Positions 5,607 through 7,410 of a stretch of 7,410 bases of DNA are shown here, piece after piece. The DNA is from Geobacter sp. (lineage in GTDB: Bacteria; Desulfobacterota; Desulfuromonadia; Geobacterales; DSM-12255): assembly GCA_012026855.1 (NCBI GenBank), contig VEOV01000250.1:1-7410 (forward strand), written 5' to 3'. The notes beneath the pieces are model-generated. The model worked only from the letters and a program-made list of their open reading frames with translations. It ran no database searches and had not been told where the DNA came from. The translations under genes were made by a program, and so were the position numbers. Each line of letters begins with the position of its first letter. Position 1 is the first letter of the stretch.

Positions 5607-5709
5607 CTACTTTTATGTGCAATCTGACAGCTGACGGCGTGAAAATCCGGCGATGAGCTCCAAACAGTCACCAGAGCGCCTCTTCTGAAATGCCCGCTTT
5701 TGCCGGTCA

Positions 5710-5728
5710 GGCCGCATTGACAACGGCC
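5710..5728. repeat. Inverted repeat around the candidate pdhA -35 box
   Basis: GGCCG (5710-5714) and CGGCC (5724-5728) flank a 9-bp centre that contains TTGACA. It could be an operator controlling pdhAB or a short hairpin. It has no T-tract, so it is not a good terminator. The arms are only 5 bp and GC-rich, so chance cannot be excluded. Confidence 0.35.
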
Positions 5729-5755
5729 GGACGGCTGCTACATTTCAATTATAAT
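5717..5755 (+). promoter_or_regulatory. Candidate promoter(s) of pdhAB
   Basis: A perfect TTGACA (5717-5722) is followed after 16 bp by TACATT (5739-5744), four of six -10 matches. A perfect TATAAT (5750-5755) lies further on, but 27 bp from TTGACA, too far to pair with it, and no good -35 stands 17 bp before it. Either the first pair is used, or TATAAT is used with a poor -35 and perhaps an activator. Confidence 0.45.
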
Positions 5756-5786
5756 CAGCAGCAATCATGGCAGACAAGAGGCTCCC

Positions 5787-6842
5787 ATGGCCGAAGAGAC
5801 AATCGCTACTTTCACTGTGCCGCGGCTCACCATCCTGGATGAGAACGGCACTGTCGATACCACCCTGATGCCCGATCTGGCCGGGGCCGACATCCGCCGC
5901 ATGTACGAGAACATGGTGCTGATGCGGACCTTTGACCAGCAGGCGGTCAACCTGCAGCGGGAGGGGCGGCTCGGCACCTATCCCCCCCATCTGGGGCAGG
6001 AGGCGGCCCAGGTGGGGAGCGCCATGGCCCTGCAGCCGACTGACTGGGTCTTCCCCTCCTTCCGCGAAATGGGGGTGCACCTGACCCTGGGCTATCCGGC
6101 CGATCTGCTGCTTCGCTACTGGGCCGGGGACGAGGAGGGGCAGTGCCCGCCGGAGCAGCTCAATATCTTCCCCATCTGCGTTTCCGTCGGCACCCAGATT
6201 CCCCACGCGGTCGGTGCTGCCATGGCGGCCCGCTACCGCAAAGACCCGGCGGTCATGGTCACCTATTTCGGCGACGGCGCCACCTCCAAGGGGGATTTCC
6301 ACGAAGCGCTCAACCTGGCCGGTGTGCTCAAGCTCCCCAATGTCTTTATCTGTCAGAACAACCAGTGGGCCATCTCCATCCCGCTCAGGGGGCAGACGGC
6401 GGCGGAGTCCCTGGCGCAGAAGGCCATTGCCTATGGTTTTCCCGGCATTCAGGTGGATGGCAATGATATCTTTGCCGTCTACCGGGCTACCAGCGAAGCC
6501 CTGGCCCGGGCGAGGAGCGGCGGCGGCCCGGCCCTGATCGAATGCCTTACCTTCCGCATGGCCGACCATACTACTGCCGACGATGCCGCCCGCTACCGTT
6601 CGCCGGAGGAGGTGGCTGTCTGGCGCGGCCGCGACCCCCTGCGGCGGCTGGAGCTGTTCATGGCCGCCAGAGGGCTCTGGGACGAGGCGTATGGCCAAAG
6701 CAGCAGGGCTGTTGCCGAAGAGACTGTGGCGGCCGCAGTCAGGGGGATGGAAGCGGCCCCTTTGCCGGAGCGGGCCGCCATGTTCCGCCACACTGCTGCG
6801 AGCCTGTCATCGCGACAGAGCGCCCAGCTGGAGGAGGCCTGA
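5787..6842 (+). CDS. pdhA: Pyruvate (2-oxoacid) dehydrogenase E1 component, alpha subunit
   Basis: The E1 alpha subunit pairs with E1 beta to decarboxylate a 2-oxoacid using thiamine diphosphate and pass the acyl group to lipoyl-E2; it is cytoplasmic. The 351-residue length is normal for the two-subunit type. Visible are YENMVLMRTFDQQAVNLQREG (40-60, start of the E1 fold), the GTQIPHAVGAA segment (136-146) and the thiamine-diphosphate motif from GDG (162-164) to NN (191-192), 31 residues, within GDGATSKGDFHEALN. The loop FRMADHTTADDAARYRSPEEV resembles Gram-positive PDH and branched-chain E1 more than mammalian PDH, so a branched-chain or acetoin substrate is a minor alternative. The ATG at 5787 has AGAGG upstream. 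The TGA ends one base before the pdhB ATG, so the two are translationally linked. Confidence 0.88.
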   Translation: MAEETIATFTVPRLTILDENGTVDTTLMPDLAGADIRRMYENMVLMRTFDQQAVNLQREGRLGTYPPHLGQEAAQVGSAMALQPTDWVFPSFREMGVHLTLGYPADLLLRYWAGDEEGQCPPEQLNIFPICVSVGTQIPHAVGAAMAARYRKDPAVMVTYFGDGATSKGDFHEALNLAGVLKLPNVFICQNNQWAISIPLRGQTAAESLAQKAIAYGFPGIQVDGNDIFAVYRATSEALARARSGGGPALIECLTFRMADHTTADDAARYRSPEEVAVWRGRDPLRRLELFMAARGLWDEAYGQSSRAVAEETVAAAVRGMEAAPLPERAAMFRHTAASLSSRQSAQLEEA

Positions 6843-6843
6843 C

Positions 6844-7410
6844 ATGGCACTGCTCAACATGGTTCAGGCTATCAATCAGGCCCTTGCCCAGGAGATGGCC
6901 CGGGACGACCGGGTGGTCCTCCTGGGGGAGGATGTGGGGCAGGACGGCGGCGTCTTCCGGGTCAGCGAGGGGCTTTTGGAGCGCTTCGGCAGCCAGCGGA
7001 TCATCGACACCCCCCTGTCCGAATCGGCCATAATCGGCGCTGCCATTGGCATGGCCGCCTATGGCCTCAGGCCGGTGGCCGAGATCCAGTTCCTGGAGTT
7101 CATCTTTGCTGCCTTCGACCAGCTGGCCACCCACGCCGCCCGGCTGCGGAGCCGCTCCCGCTCCCGCTTCAGCTGTCCGCTGGTGGTGCGGGCTCCCTAT
7201 GGCGGCGGCATCAAGGCGCCGGAGCTGCACGAGGAGAGCTGCGAGGCGCTCTTTTGTCATCTGCCGGGTATCAAGGTGGTGGTCCCCTCCGGCCCATACA
7301 GCGCCAAGGGGCTGCTGCTCTCTGCCATTCGCGACCCCGACCCGGTGCTCTTCCTGGAGCCGACCCGGCTTTACCGGCTGTTGCGGGAGGAGGTGCCTGA
7401 AGGGGAGTAC
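6844..7410 (+). CDS. pdhB: Pyruvate (2-oxoacid) dehydrogenase E1 component, beta subunit, N-terminal part
   Basis: The beta subunit completes the E1 active site with E1 alpha. I translated 189 codons from ATG at 6844-6846; the frame is open at the window end, so about 40% of a usual 325-residue protein is missing. Visible features are MVQAINQALAQEMARD (6-21), LLGEDVGQDGGVFRVSEGL (26-44), and DTPLSESAIIGAAIGMAAYG (55-74), where Glu60 aligns with the Glu (human beta Glu59) that activates the thiamine cofactor. VVRAPYGGGIKAPELHEES and IKVVVPSGPYSAKGLL follow, with the conserved His in the ELHEES segment. GGAGGAGG near the pdhA end is the likely ribosome binding site. An E2 gene would be expected further downstream, outside the window. 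Confidence 0.92.
   Translation, partial: MALLNMVQAINQALAQEMARDDRVVLLGEDVGQDGGVFRVSEGLLERFGSQRIIDTPLSESAIIGAAIGMAAYGLRPVAEIQFLEFIFAAFDQLATHAARLRSRSRSRFSCPLVVRAPYGGGIKAPELHEESCEALFCHLPGIKVVVPSGPYSAKGLLLSAIRDPDPVLFLEPTRLYRLLREEVPEGEY

Larger units (their letters stand above)
5607..5786. other. Non-coding stretch between the aminotransferase remnant and pdhA
   Basis: I find no credible gene on either strand. It holds the inverted repeat and candidate promoter elements of pdhA described separately, and AGAGG (5777-5781) as the pdhA ribosome binding site. With the remnant and the pagL leader, it completes an intact-gene-free gap of about 500 bp (5288-5786). Confidence 0.6.

Noticed and set aside
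5745..6791. Minus-strand open frame of 348 codons over pdhA
   Set aside because: It is a mirror of the high-G+C pdhA frame; the plus frame carries the thiamine-diphosphate motif.
1..7410. CRISPR arrays, tRNA or rRNA genes, insertion sequences, attachment sites
   Set aside because: I found no regularly spaced repeats, no tRNA-like cloverleaf, no transposase or integrase motif and no terminal inverted repeats.

Overview
The window reads as an ordinary chromosomal segment of a Gram-negative deltaproteobacterium of the Geobacter / Desulfuromonadales type. The assignment rests on remembered resemblance of the KdsA, KdsD and Rrf2 protein sequences to Geobacter-group proteins, on lipopolysaccharide (KDO and lipid A) genes, and on a two-subunit pyruvate dehydrogenase E1. 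I could not run a database search, so the genus is an inference.

Left part, minus strand (1-2053), reading right to left: a 69-residue protein of unknown function; an Rrf2-family regulator with three cysteines placed like iron-sulfur ligands; kdsA (KDO-8-phosphate synthase, TTG start); and the N-terminal half of kdsD (arabinose-5-phosphate isomerase), which runs off the left edge. KdsD makes the substrate for KdsA, so these two are consecutive steps of KDO synthesis. The Rrf2 gene has a good sigma70-type promoter whose -35 box lies inside a 21-bp dyad, a plausible autoregulatory operator for the Rrf2-kdsA-kdsD unit.

Middle, plus strand (2267-4496): dapF (diaminopimelate epimerase, lysine and peptidoglycan precursor) and then a radical SAM protein with an N-terminal B12-binding-type domain and unknown substrate. 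Converging on it from the right is an AT-rich minus-strand gene (4568-5287, GTG start) for a PagL-like outer-membrane lipid A 3-O-deacylase with the full His/Ser/Glu active-site pattern. It has a long leader with a strong candidate promoter and a 20-bp-spaced direct repeat.

Right part (5288-7410): a roughly 500-bp region without an intact gene. It contains a remnant of the last 41 codons of a BioA-like class III aminotransferase on the minus strand, then a candidate promoter and an inverted repeat, followed by plus-strand pdhA and the start of pdhB (E1 alpha and beta of a 2-oxoacid dehydrogenase), which runs off the right edge.

I see no mobile element, CRISPR array, RNA gene or obviously new multi-gene system. 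The points most worth a second look are the Rrf2 gene and its dyad upstream of kdsA, the compositional break around pagL next to the aminotransferase remnant, and the radical SAM protein of unknown substrate.
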